A program made the translations under genes and the position numbers. DNA of 6,559 bases from an uncultured Bacteroidia bacterium (GTDB lineage: Bacteria; Bacteroidota; Bacteroidia; Bacteroidales; UBA932): assembly GCA_902767355.1 (NCBI GenBank), contig CACXHG010000118.1, positions 1 to 6,559 on the forward strand, written 5' to 3'. Every line of letters begins with the position of its first letter. Position 1 is the stretch's first letter. Under the pieces are notes generated by a model. That model was not told the origin of the DNA and made no database searches. It saw nothing but the letters and a program-made list of their open reading frames with translations. Below, piece after piece: positions 6,099 through 6,559 of this stretch.

Positions 6099-6559
6099 TT
6101 TGATCTTTATATTTCAGGTTTACTGTGGTGTATTTCTTGCCCTTGGCCGCGGCCTCGGGGCGTATGGTGCGGTAGTAGCCCGCCAACTTGGTAAGTTTGG
6201 CCTCGGTATCGCCCAGACTTCCAAAGATAAACTTTTCGTCGCAACTGCGCATATAGAGCACGATGTCGCTGCTGTCTTCTACCCAGATCTGCTCGATCTC
6301 CCGGCTCCAGTACGGGTTGCGGCGCACGGTTTCGGTCAGTTTGAGCAGCTCGGTGAGCCATTGCTGTCCGGATGTGGGATGGCCGCTGAAGTTCTTCGGG
6401 GCGTCGAAGCACAGGTGGCCGCTAACCACCGGCAGGTCCAGGGTGACCTTGCCCAGCAGGGGCAGGATAAACCCGCTGCTGTCGCAGTAGAAGCCTCCGC
6501 TTTCGGTCTGGAAACGCAGCACCGGGTTGCGCTGGGTCACTTCCAGCGTCAGGGTCGCG
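6085..6559 (-). CDS. ftsQ: Cell division protein FtsQ (DivIB family), C-terminal part only
   Basis: FtsQ is a bitopic inner-membrane protein whose extracytoplasmic domains bridge early and late divisome proteins, with FtsB/FtsL as partners. The frame is open from the right edge to the TAA at 6085-6087, giving 157 visible residues and no start; the N-terminal cytoplasmic tail, the transmembrane helix and the POTRA domain must lie outside the window. What remains is the beta domain: TLTLEVTQRNPVLRF (2-16 of the visible part) matches the QRxPVxR strand typical of FtsQ, and the last strand VNLKYKDQIICK (146-157) matches the end of Bacteroidota FtsQ proteins as I remember them. A GTG at 6540 lies inside this frame and is not the real start. 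The identification rests on these two strands plus position directly before ftsA; similarity in FtsQ is generally low, so context is important. Confidence 0.9.
   Translation of the reverse strand, partial: ATLTLEVTQRNPVLRFQTESGGFYCDSSGFILPLLGKVTLDLPVVSGHLCFDAPKNFSGHPTSGQQWLTELLKLTETVRRNPYWSREIEQIWVEDSSDIVLYMRSCDEKFIFGSLGDTEAKLTKLAGYYRTIRPEAAAKGKKYTTVNLKYKDQIICK

Noticed and set aside
4916..6103. 395-codon open frame on the plus strand, antisense to ftsA
   Set aside because: Same explanation: the ftsA frame is clearly the coding one, and the antisense translation is Gly/Ala/Val/His-rich with no recognisable domain.

Overview
The window is a single block of seven genes, all on the minus strand. 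Read in the direction of transcription (from the high-coordinate end to the low) they are ftsQ (5' part missing), ftsA, ftsZ, rpiB, truB, queA and dprA (3' end missing). No RNA gene, mobile element, CRISPR array or recognisable prophage part is visible. The protein types point to the Bacteroidota, most likely a GC-rich member of the Bacteroidales. The FtsQ ends in a VNLKYKDQIICK-type strand, QueA has [12 protein letters not shown] and KHKMDSE segments, RpiB has a CGSGNG loop and TruB has KLKVGHAGTLDP, all of which I associate with that phylum. Most start codons lack a strong Shine-Dalgarno sequence. The Bacteroidota assignment is inference from remembered family sequences, not from a database search.

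Region 6559-3326 is the distal part of a dcw (division and cell wall) cluster. FtsQ is the periplasmic bitopic divisome protein, FtsA is the actin-like membrane tether and FtsZ is the tubulin-like GTPase that forms the Z ring. The junctions are 2 nt (ftsQ-ftsA) and 6 nt (ftsA-ftsZ), so co-transcription and coupled translation are likely.

Region 3323-1061 continues without a gap into three metabolic and RNA-modification genes. rpiB (ribose-5-phosphate isomerase B) starts 2 nt after ftsZ. truB (tRNA pseudouridine-55 synthase) overlaps the end of rpiB by 11 nt if its TTG start is used. queA (queuosine biosynthesis) follows truB by 6 nt. The only real intergenic space is the 83 nt between queA and dprA. 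It holds a GC-rich inverted repeat that could end or attenuate the upstream transcript. dprA (DNA-processing protein, RecA loader in transformation) then runs off the left edge.

No new biological system is evident; this is core-genome sequence. The points worth a second look are sequence-level oddities in the division proteins: FtsA has a charged basic/acidic insert before its membrane helix and a Gly-to-Cys change in the first phosphate loop. FtsZ lacks a recognisable conserved C-terminal peptide and has Ala where a GTP-contacting Arg is usual. The chaining of rpiB, truB and queA behind ftsZ is also noteworthy.
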